Source: an uncultured Candidatus Saccharibacteria bacterium (GTDB lineage Bacteria; Patescibacteriota; Saccharimonadia; Saccharimonadales; UBA4665). Taken from it: 11,127 nt of DNA. Below, piece after piece: positions 1 to 7,713 of this stretch. The notes below the pieces were generated by a model. It ran no database searches. It was not told where the DNA came from and saw nothing but the letters and a program-made list of their open reading frames with translations. The stretch spans positions 1-11,127 of the forward strand of contig CAITDW010000207.1 in the NCBI GenBank assembly GCA_903891235.1, written 5' to 3'. Made by a program: the position numbers and the translations under genes. The number at the start of each line of letters is the position of its first letter. Position 1 is the first letter of the stretch.

Positions 1-78
1 GTATATTTATTATTGACTTTTTTAAATCTAAGCATAAGCTATTAGTAGGGAGTGTGAGGCTTCCTTCAAAAATAAACT

Positions 79-108
79 AAGGTCCGAGAACAAAACTCGG
101 ACCTTTTT
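79..108 (+). terminator. Rho-independent terminator of an upstream gene
   Basis: A perfect 8-bp G/C-rich stem GGTCCGAG / CTCGGACC closes a 7-nt loop and is followed at once by five T. Flanking AA and TT can lengthen the stem to 10 bp. It ends whatever is transcribed from before the window. No reading frame or RNA gene that it could belong to is recognisable in bases 1-78. It also insulates the rmuC promoter that follows. Confidence 0.9.
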
Positions 109-144
109 AAATATTATTAATATCAAGAGTGTATAATAATAGTT
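109..144 (+). promoter_or_regulatory. rmuC promoter with leaderless start
   Basis: A perfect -10 hexamer TATAAT sits at 132-137, only 7 nt before the ATG at 145. Transcription would therefore begin at or next to the start codon. No convincing -35 is present: the right distance holds only AAATAT. No Shine-Dalgarno sequence fits either. The same layout recurs in front of other genes in this window. Confidence 0.65.
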
Positions 145-1221
145 ATGAATATATTAACAATTGTTTTAGGTTTTATTTGCGTTTGTTTAGTTTCTTATCT
201 TTTCTTTAAATCCAAAAATAAAGATGAAACTGGAATGACATTGATGCTCAAGCAAGATATGGCTAATCTTTCCGAAAATGTCACTAAGCTAAAAGAAGGT
301 ATCGAGGGGCAACTGACTGATCGTTTCGATAAGAATCATGAAATGATGCGAAATTCTATAGAAAAGCAGTTTAGTGAAAGTTCAAAAATAATAGCTGATG
401 TCACTGAAAGATTAGCCCGACTTGATGAAACCAATAAAAGAGTAGTTGGAGTAGCGGAAGATTTAAAGTCGCTTCAAAATGTCCTTCAGAACCCAAAACA
501 AAGAGGAGTTCTTGGAGAATATTATCTTTCTTCCGTACTTGAAAATGTTTTACCCCCCGGTGGTTTTAAACTCCAACACAAATTCAAAGATGGTGAAATT
601 GTCGATGCCGTTGTTATACTGGATAAGGGTAAATTACTTCCAATAGATAGTAAATTCTCATTAGAAAATTACAATAGATTAATAGAAGAAAAAAATGCTG
701 AGGCAAAAAAAGGCTATTCTAATTCATTTAGAAATGACTTAAAGAAGAGAATTGACGAAACCTCTAAATATATTAGACCTAGCGAAGGAACTATGGATTA
801 CGCTTTTATGTTTATTCCCAGTGAAGCTATATATTATGATTTATTAATCAATAAGATTGGTGTTGCTGGAAGTAATGCCAGTGATTTAATAGAATATGCT
901 TTTAGAAAAAAGAATGTTATTATCGTTAGTCCAACAACATTTATGGCCTATTTACAGACAGTGCTTCAAGGATTACGTGGCCTCGAAATAGAAGAGCAGG
1001 CTAAAGAAATCCAGGAAAGAGTCGGACAATTGGGAAGACATTTAGTAGCTTACGAAGGATTTATGCAGAGTCTTGGAGGAAGCTTAAAGACAACAGTTAA
1101 TCATTACAATAAAGCTCATCATGAATTGGGTAAAATAGATAAAGATATTGTTAAGATTAGTGGTGGCGAAAAAGTCATAGACCCTTTGTTTTTAGATAAA
1201 CCCAGCTTTGATCAAGATTAG
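145..1221 (+). CDS. rmuC: RmuC family DNA recombination protein
   Basis: 358 aa. An N-terminal membrane segment (about residues 3-21) is followed by a charged helical, probably coiled-coil stretch (about 30-115). The RmuC domain covers about 118-340. Recognisable family blocks are GVLGEYYLSSVLE (121-133), VDAVVILDKGKLLPIDSKF (153-171), FMFIPSEAIYYDLL (221-234) and VIIVSPTTFMAYLQ (258-271). The D154 ... D168-x-K170 pattern fits the PD-(D/E)xK nuclease-like core proposed for this family. RmuC limits DNA inversions and rearrangements in E. coli, but its biochemical activity is poorly defined. It is probably a membrane-anchored cytoplasmic protein. The start at 145 is set by the -10 box directly upstream and by the membrane segment. 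The TAG stop overlaps the stop of the convergent glycosidase gene, so no terminator separates the two. Confidence 0.93.
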   Translation: MNILTIVLGFICVCLVSYLFFKSKNKDETGMTLMLKQDMANLSENVTKLKEGIEGQLTDRFDKNHEMMRNSIEKQFSESSKIIADVTERLARLDETNKRVVGVAEDLKSLQNVLQNPKQRGVLGEYYLSSVLENVLPPGGFKLQHKFKDGEIVDAVVILDKGKLLPIDSKFSLENYNRLIEEKNAEAKKGYSNSFRNDLKKRIDETSKYIRPSEGTMDYAFMFIPSEAIYYDLLINKIGVAGSNASDLIEYAFRKKNVIIVSPTTFMAYLQTVLQGLRGLEIEEQAKEIQERVGQLGRHLVAYEGFMQSLGGSLKTTVNHYNKAHHELGKIDKDIVKISGGEKVIDPLFLDKPSFDQD

Positions 1222-2555
1222 GTCATTAAAAAATCAATAGCAAGAGCAGCTGACCAAGAAAAGTTATCAATACCAAGTGGACTTCCATCGATTGGGTTAA
1301 AATATTCCGAAAAACCACTATGCTCAATCAGTTCCATTGTTCTTTTTTTAATTATTTCAGCATGGTCATTAAATCCATAATTCTTTAAGCCTTCAATAAC
1401 TAACCAGTTTGTATTAATCCATGTTGGGCCTTGCCAATATCGGTTCTGATCAAACCATTCAGATTTAACAGGTACAGATGGGATTGGAAAAGGCATAGAA
1501 AAACTATCATGACTTTCGATTGATTTTACTAAGTGAATAGCTTTGTCTCTATCTATAACACCCGAATACAGGGGCATCAAACTCGCTATAGAGGGCACTT
1601 TAATCAGCTCATGAGTTAAATAATCTCTGGAGTAGAATTGTCCAGTTGAATCATCCCAAAGCTCTTGAATGGCTTTATCGGTAAGCTCCATATTTTTCAT
1701 TAAATTTGACGGCAAGGTTTTATTTAGGGTCTTGGCAATTTTTCTAAGATAATAGTTGGCTTTAGCTAGGATGCAGTTAAATGTTAAGTCCTCAATGGCA
1801 AATGAATCATGACCAAGGATTCTATCGGTTATGTATTGTTGATTCCTTAGTTTTCGCTGCATATAATATAGACACATCGCATCTGTATTATTGAGTCTCT
1901 GATAAGATGGCACAAATTTGGTATCATAACGAAAAATACTATATAGTGAATCGAGTTTTGTTTTTTCTAAATAGTGAATCCATTTTGGAGTTAAGTTTTT
2001 GTGTAATTCATCCATCCAAGGGGGTGAATTATCTAATCCTGACTCCCACGGATGAATTAAAAGAACCAAACCCTGTTTTCTTGGATCACGCTCATTATAG
2101 AGCCATTCATGATATTTGATTATATTTTGATAGACCATACGATACCAGTTTTTTCGTTCAGCCAAATCTAGTTTTTCTCCAATTTTCACAACCGCATCAG
2201 CTAACATTGGAGGTTGGGTGATGCCACTAGTTTTAATATCATCTGGAGAAAAAGGGTTAACTTCTGAACGCCACATTTTAGGCAATTTTAATTTGTAGAC
2301 TTGACCATGGAAAACTATATTAGGGATCATTCCATTTTTCCACTGCCCCTTCAACAGGCTAAGTATCTCATCCTGTGCTCTTTCTGTATCATAATGCCTT
2401 ATGCCTATGGATATAAAGCAACTATCCCAGAACCACTGATGAGGATATAGCAGTTTCGAAGGATTTGTAAAAGCACCAGAACTATTATTTTTTAAGACTT
2501 CTTTAGCATCTTCAATGATTTCTAATTCTATTTCATGTTTTTCTTTTTCAGTCAT
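1218..2555 (-). CDS. GH63-like (six-hairpin) glycoside hydrolase
   Basis: 445 aa, no signal peptide, so probably cytoplasmic. It has the (alpha/alpha)6-barrel signatures of the GH63/GH37 group, including bacterial mannosylglycerate/glucosylglycerate hydrolases often annotated as glycogen debranching proteins. These are YPHQWFWDSCF (37-47) near the start, HPWESGLDNSPPW (168-180), RYWQGPTWINTNWL (372-385) and FSEYFNP (415-421), ending in FSWSAALAIDFL. By family knowledge the acid/base pair should be D175 (ESGLD) and E417 (SEYF), both present. The barrel looks complete. The length is typical of the small single-domain members and much shorter than eukaryotic glucosidase I. The substrate cannot be told from sequence; a compatible-solute glycoside or an alpha-glucan fragment are possibilities. 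It is divergent from pheS and convergent with rmuC. Confidence 0.85.
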   Translation of the reverse strand: MTEKEKHEIELEIIEDAKEVLKNNSSGAFTNPSKLLYPHQWFWDSCFISIGIRHYDTERAQDEILSLLKGQWKNGMIPNIVFHGQVYKLKLPKMWRSEVNPFSPDDIKTSGITQPPMLADAVVKIGEKLDLAERKNWYRMVYQNIIKYHEWLYNERDPRKQGLVLLIHPWESGLDNSPPWMDELHKNLTPKWIHYLEKTKLDSLYSIFRYDTKFVPSYQRLNNTDAMCLYYMQRKLRNQQYITDRILGHDSFAIEDLTFNCILAKANYYLRKIAKTLNKTLPSNLMKNMELTDKAIQELWDDSTGQFYSRDYLTHELIKVPSIASLMPLYSGVIDRDKAIHLVKSIESHDSFSMPFPIPSVPVKSEWFDQNRYWQGPTWINTNWLVIEGLKNYGFNDHAEIIKKRTMELIEHSGFSEYFNPIDGSPLGIDNFSWSAALAIDFLMT

Positions 2556-2563
2556 GTTTATTA

Positions 2564-2569
2564 ATTATA
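2564..2569 (-). promoter_or_regulatory. -10 box of the glycosidase gene
   Basis: On the minus strand a perfect TATAAT lies 8 nt before the ATG at 2555, again with no Shine-Dalgarno sequence and no clear -35. Transcription is predicted to start at about the start codon. It shares the 87-nt intergenic space with the divergent pheS promoter. Confidence 0.55.
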
Positions 2570-2602
2570 GCTTAATGGCAATGTTTTTTTATAGTTAAAT
2601 AT

Positions 2603-2630
2603 TTTTCACCAATTCTTTTACTGATATACT
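2603..2630 (+). promoter_or_regulatory. pheST promoter, extended -10
   Basis: TATACT (2625-2630) is preceded by TGA, giving a TGnTATACT extended -10. A weak -35 TTTTCA lies at 2603-2608 with a 16-nt spacer. The ATG of pheS is 12 nt after the -10, so the 5' leader would be only about 5 nt. That leaves no room for a T-box or a peptide attenuator, which control pheST in many other bacteria. Confidence 0.6.
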
Positions 2631-2642
2631 AGTTAAGTTGAT

Positions 2643-3680
2643 ATGGATTATAAATATTCTCAAATTCAAGAAGTCGCTTCAAAATTAAAAGATCCTGAAC
2701 TTTTAAAGACTAAAGGTAGGGCTATTTTGCGTTCACCAGAACTCAATGGTCTTTTTTCTCATTTAAAAGAAATGGATGCCAATAATCGAGCTGAATTTGG
2801 TAAAGAGATTAATAATCTAAAAACTGAACTAACTGAAATTCTAGACAATATGGAGAATGAATCAATTCAACTAGACCCTATTGATGTTACTGCCCCAATA
2901 GACAAAAATGTCGCTAGCGATAAGCACCCAAGACTACTTAATAGTTCTCATGGAAGCAAACATCCATTAATGACTGAACTGGATAATATCTTAGACATTT
3001 TCTATAGAATGGGTTTTACGGCACTTGAGTCGCGTCAAGTTGATGATGACTTTCATATGTTCGAAAGTCTCAACTTTCCGGAGGATCATCCCGCCAGAGA
3101 TGACTATGATACTTTCATGACAACAACCGGATTAATTGCACCGGCACATACATCAACTATGCAGAATAGAGTGCTTGTTGATGGTAAAAAGTTACTAGAT
3201 GAGGGCAGTCCTATTGCCTCAGTGCTTCCAGGAAGAGTTTTTAGAAACGAAGATGTTGATGCTAGACATGGTCATACTTTTTATCAGGTTGAAGGAATAT
3301 ATGTCGACAAAGGTATTAATACTGGCCATCTTATATCTACATTTAAAACATTTCTAGAAGAATACTATAGCCAAGAGATGGAACTTATACTCCAGCCTTT
3401 TTATTTTCCATTCACCGAACCTAGTTTCGAGTTTGTTCTGTCTTGTCCTTTCTGTCAGAAAAATGGCTGTAATGTTTGTAGCTATAGTGGATGGATAGAA
3501 CTCGGTGGATGTGGAATGATACATCCAAATGTACTAAAAATGGCTGGAATTGACTCTGATATTTATACAGGTTTTGCTTGGGGTTTCGGTGTCGATAGAT
3601 TGGTTATGATGAAACACGGAATCGAAGACATTAGACACTTTATGGCGGGTAAGTTGGAATTTTTGAGGCAATTTTCATGA
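2643..3680 (+). CDS. pheS: Phenylalanyl-tRNA synthetase alpha subunit
   Basis: 345 aa, the usual length for bacterial PheS. It is the catalytic subunit of the alpha2beta2 enzyme that charges tRNA-Phe in the cytoplasm. A helical tRNA-binding N-terminal arm (about 1-90) precedes the class II synthetase core. Motif 1 begins at HPLMTELDNI (107-116). Motif 2 is GRVFRNEDVDARHGHTFYQVEG (197-218). Motif 3 is GFAWGFGVDRLVMM (310-323). The substrate-pocket block FPFTEPSFEF (255-264) is intact. A four-cysteine knuckle (C268, C271, C276, C279) before SGWIELGGCGMIHP matches a cysteine insertion found in many bacterial PheS and may bind zinc. It starts without a Shine-Dalgarno sequence. Its TGA stop overlaps the pheT start as ATGA, which implies translational coupling for equal subunit production. 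Confidence 0.97.
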   Translation: MDYKYSQIQEVASKLKDPELLKTKGRAILRSPELNGLFSHLKEMDANNRAEFGKEINNLKTELTEILDNMENESIQLDPIDVTAPIDKNVASDKHPRLLNSSHGSKHPLMTELDNILDIFYRMGFTALESRQVDDDFHMFESLNFPEDHPARDDYDTFMTTTGLIAPAHTSTMQNRVLVDGKKLLDEGSPIASVLPGRVFRNEDVDARHGHTFYQVEGIYVDKGINTGHLISTFKTFLEEYYSQEMELILQPFYFPFTEPSFEFVLSCPFCQKNGCNVCSYSGWIELGGCGMIHPNVLKMAGIDSDIYTGFAWGFGVDRLVMMKHGIEDIRHFMAGKLEFLRQFS

Positions 3681-6220
3681 AAGTAAGTTTAAATTGGATA
3701 AAAGATTTTACTGCTGTAGATTTATCTAACGAAGAGCTCATAGGCCGTCTAAGCTCACAGTTAGGTGCCGTTGAGGGAGTAGAATACTTAGGTAATAAAT
3801 ATAGGGATATATTAATTGTAAGGGTGGTTGAATGTACCAAGCACGAAGACGCCGATAAGCTCAATGTTTGTAAGATTGATGATGGCGGTAAAGTGCAAGA
3901 TATAGAGAGAGATGATAATGGCTTGATTCAAGTTGTTTGTGGAGCGCCTAATGTAAGGGCTGAAATGTTAGCCGTTTGGATTCCACCTAAAGCAACAGTT
4001 CCCTCATCCTTTGACAAAGAGCCATTTGTTTTAGAGTCTAGAGAGCTTCGGGGCAAAGTTTCTAACGGCATGTTAGCCAGCCCCAAGGAGCTTGCTTTCT
4101 CTGAAAGTCACGAGGGTCTTTTAGATGTAGATATGCGCGTGCAACCTGGCTCATCATTTTCAGATGTTTATAAACTTGATGACTGTATTATAGAGTTAGA
4201 AAATAAGATGTTTACGCACCGTCCAGATTGCTTTGGAATACTTGGAATTGCTAGGGAAATTAGTGGAATCCAGGACCAAGTCTTTGAATCTCCAGACTGG
4301 TATCATGAAGTCCCAAATATACCATTACCAAAAAATGAAAATTTGAAAATTAATGTAGATAATCAGATTCAAGATTTGGTCCCAAGATTTGTTGCCGTTT
4401 CTATAGAGAACGTCAATATTATGCCAAGTCCAACAATGGTTCAGAGCTATCTTATGAGAGTCGGCATCCGACCAATTAATAATATTGTTGATGCTACTAA
4501 TTACATGATGATTCTTACTGGACAGCCCATGCATGCCTATGATTATGATAAAGTTAAAGCCCTTTGTGAAAGCGATGAATCGACCACTTTAGTCATTAGA
4601 AAAGCCAATAAGGATGAAAAACTATCACTACTTAGCGGTAAAGAAATTCAACTTAAGCACTCTGATATTGTTATTGCTACAGATACCCAGGCTATTGGGC
4701 TTGCGGGAATAATGGGTGGATCAAGTACCGAAGTTGATGAAAATACAAAAAATATCATCCTAGAATGCGCAACTTTTGATATGTATAAGATTCGTAGAAG
4801 TTCAATGGAGCATGGAATATTTAGTGATGCCGTTACGAGATTTACAAAAGGCCAAAGTCCAAGACAAAATATGGCTATAACTGCAAGAGCAATAAAGCTA
4901 ATGGAAGATATCTCAGGAGGAATTCAAAGCTCTTCAGTAGTTGATGATTCGCATACGAATAAAGACATGGTGAGCATTACCTTCAATCCTGATTTTGTTA
5001 ACCAAAGACTCGGCACAAGTTTAACCAAGGAAGATATGTCTAGAATCCTAAATAATGTTGAATTTATAGTTGATGCGAATTCAGACGAATTAAGTGTTAC
5101 TCCTCCTTTTTGGAGAACAGACATTGAAATTAAGGAAGATTTAGTTGAAGAAATTGGTAGATTGTTTGGATACTTCAAACTAAAAAGAGAATTACCAACA
5201 CGCAAGATTAGTCCCGCAGTTAAAAATATTCAGCTTGAAATTAACTCCTCGCTACGTAAATCTCTATCCAGCGCAGGTGCTAATGAGATGATTTCAAGCA
5301 CATTTGTTCACGGTGACTTACTAAGCAAAGCTAAACAAGATTCGAAAATGTGCCTACAGATAGCCAATGCATTAAGTCCAGATCTTCAGTACTATAGGCT
5401 GAGTTTAACTCCAAGTCTACTCGACGTAGTATATTCAAATATACGATCTAATCAGGGCGTAACTGAAGATAACGAATTTGCTATTTTTGAAATAGGAAAA
5501 AGTCATAACAGTTTAGATTTGGACGATGAAAAATTACCAGTCGAATATAGAACAATGTCATTCTTATTTGCGGCTGACAACAAAACGGCTAAAAGAAAAT
5601 ACGATGGTGCTGCATATTATCAGTCCAAGAAATACTTAAGTCACACGATAAAAGAAAATAATCTTGAAGTAAGACTTGTGCCACTGGGTACCATGACTGA
5701 AAAAATTCAAGATAATACTAGGTTATCTCAGATGATTGCACCTTACGAAGTAAATAGAAGTGCAGCGGTTTTATCTTTAGAGAATAATGAGGTCCTCGGA
5801 ATAGTCGGAGAATTCAAACAAAGCGTGATTAAAACATTTAAATTACCTAACTTTAGTGCTGGTTTTGAGATTGATCTTAATCTGTTTAATAATAAGCAAA
5901 ATATTTCAAAATATGTACCACTACCTAAGTTTCCAAAGATTAATCAGGATATTTGTTTAAGAGTCGATTATTCAATGAACTACTCAACTTTATTTGAATT
6001 TATATGGGATGAATTGAGCCAGAATAAGCCCAAAGATACTTTCTTCAATCTAAACTTGGTAGATATTTTCCAAAAAGAAAATGACGAAGGCCACAAGCAA
6101 ATAACCCTAAGACTTATAATTTCTGCATATGATAGAACACTCACTACGGATCTAGTATCAGATTTACTAAACCAAGTAGCCAACAAGGCAAATGAGAGTC
6201 TTGGAGCTGAGCGAGTCTAG
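3677..6220 (+). CDS. pheT: Phenylalanyl-tRNA synthetase beta subunit
   Basis: 847 aa, slightly longer than the common ~800 aa. The EMAP-type tRNA-binding OB fold is at about 40-155 (HEDADKLNVC 56-65, VVCGAPNVRAEM 86-97). The B3/B4 module that carries Tyr-tRNA editing is at about 215-400 (RPINNIVDATNYM 265-277, PMHAYDYDK 284-292, SDAVTRFTKG 383-392). B5 follows at about 420-500, ending in the conserved WRTDIEIKEDLVEEIGRLFGY stretch. A catalytically inactive synthetase-like core comes next, and a ferredoxin-fold anticodon-binding domain fills about the last 100 residues (from PKFPKINQDICLRVD to TLTTDLVSDLLNQV). All domains appear intact. The likely ribosome site is TGAGG about 10 nt before the ATG. 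It is the last gene of the operon; AT-rich DNA and then the accessory island follow. Confidence 0.97.
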   Translation: MKVSLNWIKDFTAVDLSNEELIGRLSSQLGAVEGVEYLGNKYRDILIVRVVECTKHEDADKLNVCKIDDGGKVQDIERDDNGLIQVVCGAPNVRAEMLAVWIPPKATVPSSFDKEPFVLESRELRGKVSNGMLASPKELAFSESHEGLLDVDMRVQPGSSFSDVYKLDDCIIELENKMFTHRPDCFGILGIAREISGIQDQVFESPDWYHEVPNIPLPKNENLKINVDNQIQDLVPRFVAVSIENVNIMPSPTMVQSYLMRVGIRPINNIVDATNYMMILTGQPMHAYDYDKVKALCESDESTTLVIRKANKDEKLSLLSGKEIQLKHSDIVIATDTQAIGLAGIMGGSSTEVDENTKNIILECATFDMYKIRRSSMEHGIFSDAVTRFTKGQSPRQNMAITARAIKLMEDISGGIQSSSVVDDSHTNKDMVSITFNPDFVNQRLGTSLTKEDMSRILNNVEFIVDANSDELSVTPPFWRTDIEIKEDLVEEIGRLFGYFKLKRELPTRKISPAVKNIQLEINSSLRKSLSSAGANEMISSTFVHGDLLSKAKQDSKMCLQIANALSPDLQYYRLSLTPSLLDVVYSNIRSNQGVTEDNEFAIFEIGKSHNSLDLDDEKLPVEYRTMSFLFAADNKTAKRKYDGAAYYQSKKYLSHTIKENNLEVRLVPLGTMTEKIQDNTRLSQMIAPYEVNRSAAVLSLENNEVLGIVGEFKQSVIKTFKLPNFSAGFEIDLNLFNNKQNISKYVPLPKFPKINQDICLRVDYSMNYSTLFEFIWDELSQNKPKDTFFNLNLVDIFQKENDEGHKQITLRLIISAYDRTLTTDLVSDLLNQVANKANESLGAERV

Positions 6221-6288
6221 TATATTTTGAACTTAATTTATTTCTAATGAGAGTTTAAAAAATAAATAAAATACAAAAAGTGTAATTA

Positions 6289-6366
6289 GGTGGAGTGTGG
6301 ATTGAGTCAGAAAAGAGAGGAATAAATTCCTACAATCAATTCTGTACTCAATCGCACACTCACACC
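6289..6366 (-). terminator. 78-nt bulged hairpin at the 3' end of the minus-strand operon
   Basis: Paired segments are 6289-6292/6363-6366, 6293-6299/6355-6361, 6300-6307/6346-6353 and 6308-6312/6340-6344. They are separated only by single-nucleotide bulges at 6345, 6354 and 6362, giving about 24 bp in total. A small apical hairpin AGGAA/TTCCT with a TAAA loop (6318-6331) sits on top. On the minus strand it is followed by a T-rich run (six-T and five-T tracts after a short A/T spacer), so it may end the toxin-like operon. On the plus strand no T run follows, so it is unlikely to terminate pheT. The stretch 6221-6517 holds this hairpin, a further small palindrome CCAAGAATTTCTTGG (6372-6386) and no credible gene. 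Terminator function is inferred; the structure is seen. Confidence 0.55.
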
Positions 6367-6517
6367 TTGCCAAGAATTTCTTGGACTTCCTTCATTGCCT
6401 TGAAGAGGAGGTAAGTCAGTACGGTGCGATCCTGTTCTATTAAATCTTTCCGTGAGGATTAATTACCTAGAAGTTAGGAGTCGCTGGGTGATTGAGCGCT
6501 ATCTGGCGTTGTTGTCT

Positions 6518-6718
6518 TTAAGACTTGTTGTTGCGCCAGAATGGCCGATTCTTCTTGTCTCGGAAGATGAAATGGTAGGACGCAGAAAGCATCACCAGGG
6601 TGATGATTACAGCGATCCAAGGCACATGATGCATTCTCTGAGAGAGTGCCGCATAGTACACGCCCAAGCCAATCGACACGAGTGTGAAGAGTCTCCGTAG
6701 AATCCACTGCTTGTTCAT
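6518..6718 (-). CDS. Small two-helix membrane protein, candidate immunity protein
   Basis: 66 aa. Two hydrophobic segments are visible, about residues 10-26 (LFTLVSIGLGVYYAALS) and 34-52 (WIAVIITLVMLSASYHFIF), with basic residues at the N-terminus and a strongly basic tail (RDKKNRPFWRNNK). This predicts a hairpin in the cytoplasmic membrane. The start overlaps the stop of the secreted-protein gene as ATGA, and a GGGGAT ribosome site lies about 10 nt upstream, so the two are made together. I do not recognise the family. A small, basic two-helix protein coupled behind a secreted protein with a hydrophobic C-terminus is the usual layout for bacteriocin immunity proteins; that role is inferred from context only. 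It shares the richer G+C of its partner rather than the base use of the flanking genes. A membrane partner needed for export is an alternative. Confidence 0.7.
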   Translation of the reverse strand: MNKQWILRRLFTLVSIGLGVYYAALSQRMHHVPWIAVIITLVMLSASYHFIFRDKKNRPFWRNNKS

Positions 6719-7713
6719 GACCAGTTATCCCCAACGTAGATGTATCCTACTGGGGATCCGCTGTATGCAAATTCCCAGACCAGTCCACCGCCACGGTTGT
6801 ACGCAGTATTGAACTGAGAAATTACAGCATAAGTAGAGGCTGCAAATAGGAAAGTGCACACCGGAATCAGAAGGCCGACGGATATGAAATCACAGGCAAG
6901 AGCTGCAGAAGCCCCAATTCCAACGAAAAATGCTTGGATTAGAATGTTCTGCACTTCTGTGTGAGACCAGTGAACATAGATTACCCACCCGAATGAAACT
7001 CTTGGGTCAGCAACCACTGGCCACGCAGTCACAGCTGAAGTGTCAACAGTCTGGGTGACTGTTTTTCCACTAACAGTGTATCTTGTCGGTACAGAATTAC
7101 CATTAGCATCGACAGCCCACGCTGGATTAATGAATCCGATTGTGTTGGTCTTATCTAGTGCAACTCCATTACCGGCATTGGAAAGTGCTACGATCGAACC
7201 ACCAAATCCGTTAGTCTCAATCATTGGCTTGTAGCCAGTTGGGAGATTGAGCTTGTACGAATAGGAAGTCGGCGCACTTGGTCCACTCAGCTGTTCAGCG
7301 ACTTGATAGCCTCCCGATTGGGGGGTCACGGTCGCAACAGCTTCTGCAGTCGGGTCAGTCACCATGACACCATTGACATTTTGCATGTTTTTGGCGCTAT
7401 TGGGCAACTTCATACCGATTGACGTTCCATCACTCGCGATTGCAGATACAGCGCCAGTTGTCGACAGATTGACATTAGGTACTGGACTAGAATCGCTTGA
7501 TTGACTGCCATTCAACTGAGCTGCAATCGATGTTGCGTTTGCCACCCGGGAGGTAACATTCACAGCATCGCTATGCAAAGCAGCTGATACGGACGGTGTG
7601 TTGGTGGCTGCGCTTGCGTTGTTTGACATACCAATGGTTGGGATGAAGATAACCAATGACATGGACATTCCAAGCAAGTAGCGCCTGAGGTTGTTTCGGT
7701 TGAAGAGTAACAT
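6715..7713 (-). CDS. Secreted actinobacterial-style protein, candidate bacteriocin precursor
   Basis: 332 aa. It has a clear Sec signal peptide: basic start (RNNLRR, 6-11), hydrophobic core (12-29) and an ASA-A cleavage site near 35. Residues 36-150 are low-complexity, rich in Ala, Ser, Thr, Asn and Val. A beta-rich module at about 150-237 runs from YSYKLNLPTGY to AWPVVADP. It resembles a module I recall from secreted proteins of Actinobacteria; this rests on memory, not on a search. The last ~95 residues form a separate domain: an aromatic start (FGWVIYVHWSHTEV), a hydrophobic stretch at about 257-298 with two cysteines (C274, C286), and a Gly/aromatic end (GGGLVWEF ... GYIYVGDNWS). The start at 7713 is supported by AAAGGGGA 5 nt upstream. 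Codons favour C-ending forms, unlike the AT-rich neighbours, which suggests transfer, perhaps from an actinobacterial host. The toxin role is inferred. Confidence 0.8.
   Translation of the reverse strand: MLLFNRNNLRRYLLGMSMSLVIFIPTIGMSNNASAATNTPSVSAALHSDAVNVTSRVANATSIAAQLNGSQSSDSSPVPNVNLSTTGAVSAIASDGTSIGMKLPNSAKNMQNVNGVMVTDPTAEAVATVTPQSGGYQVAEQLSGPSAPTSYSYKLNLPTGYKPMIETNGFGGSIVALSNAGNGVALDKTNTIGFINPAWAVDANGNSVPTRYTVSGKTVTQTVDTSAVTAWPVVADPRVSFGWVIYVHWSHTEVQNILIQAFFVGIGASAALACDFISVGLLIPVCTFLFAASTYAVISQFNTAYNRGGGLVWEFAYSGSPVGYIYVGDNWS

Noticed and set aside
2556..2642. T-box, leader peptide or riboswitch in front of pheS
   Set aside because: The predicted promoter leaves a leader of only about 5 nt, and the whole intergenic space is 87 nt with two divergent promoters.
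3444..3482. Four-cysteine cluster in PheS as an unusual feature
   Set aside because: The same cysteine knuckle before the GWIE...GMIHP block is common in bacterial PheS.
6237..6270. ATTTATTT ... AAATAAAT palindrome as a pheT terminator
   Set aside because: The stem contains only A and T and would be unstable, and no T run follows on the plus strand.
6452..6734. Overlapping reading frames on both strands (82 aa plus, 86 aa minus) in the same interval as the 66-aa membrane protein
   Set aside because: Only the 66-aa frame has ATGA coupling to the upstream gene, a plausible ribosome site and a coherent two-helix hydrophobic pattern; the others look like shadows.
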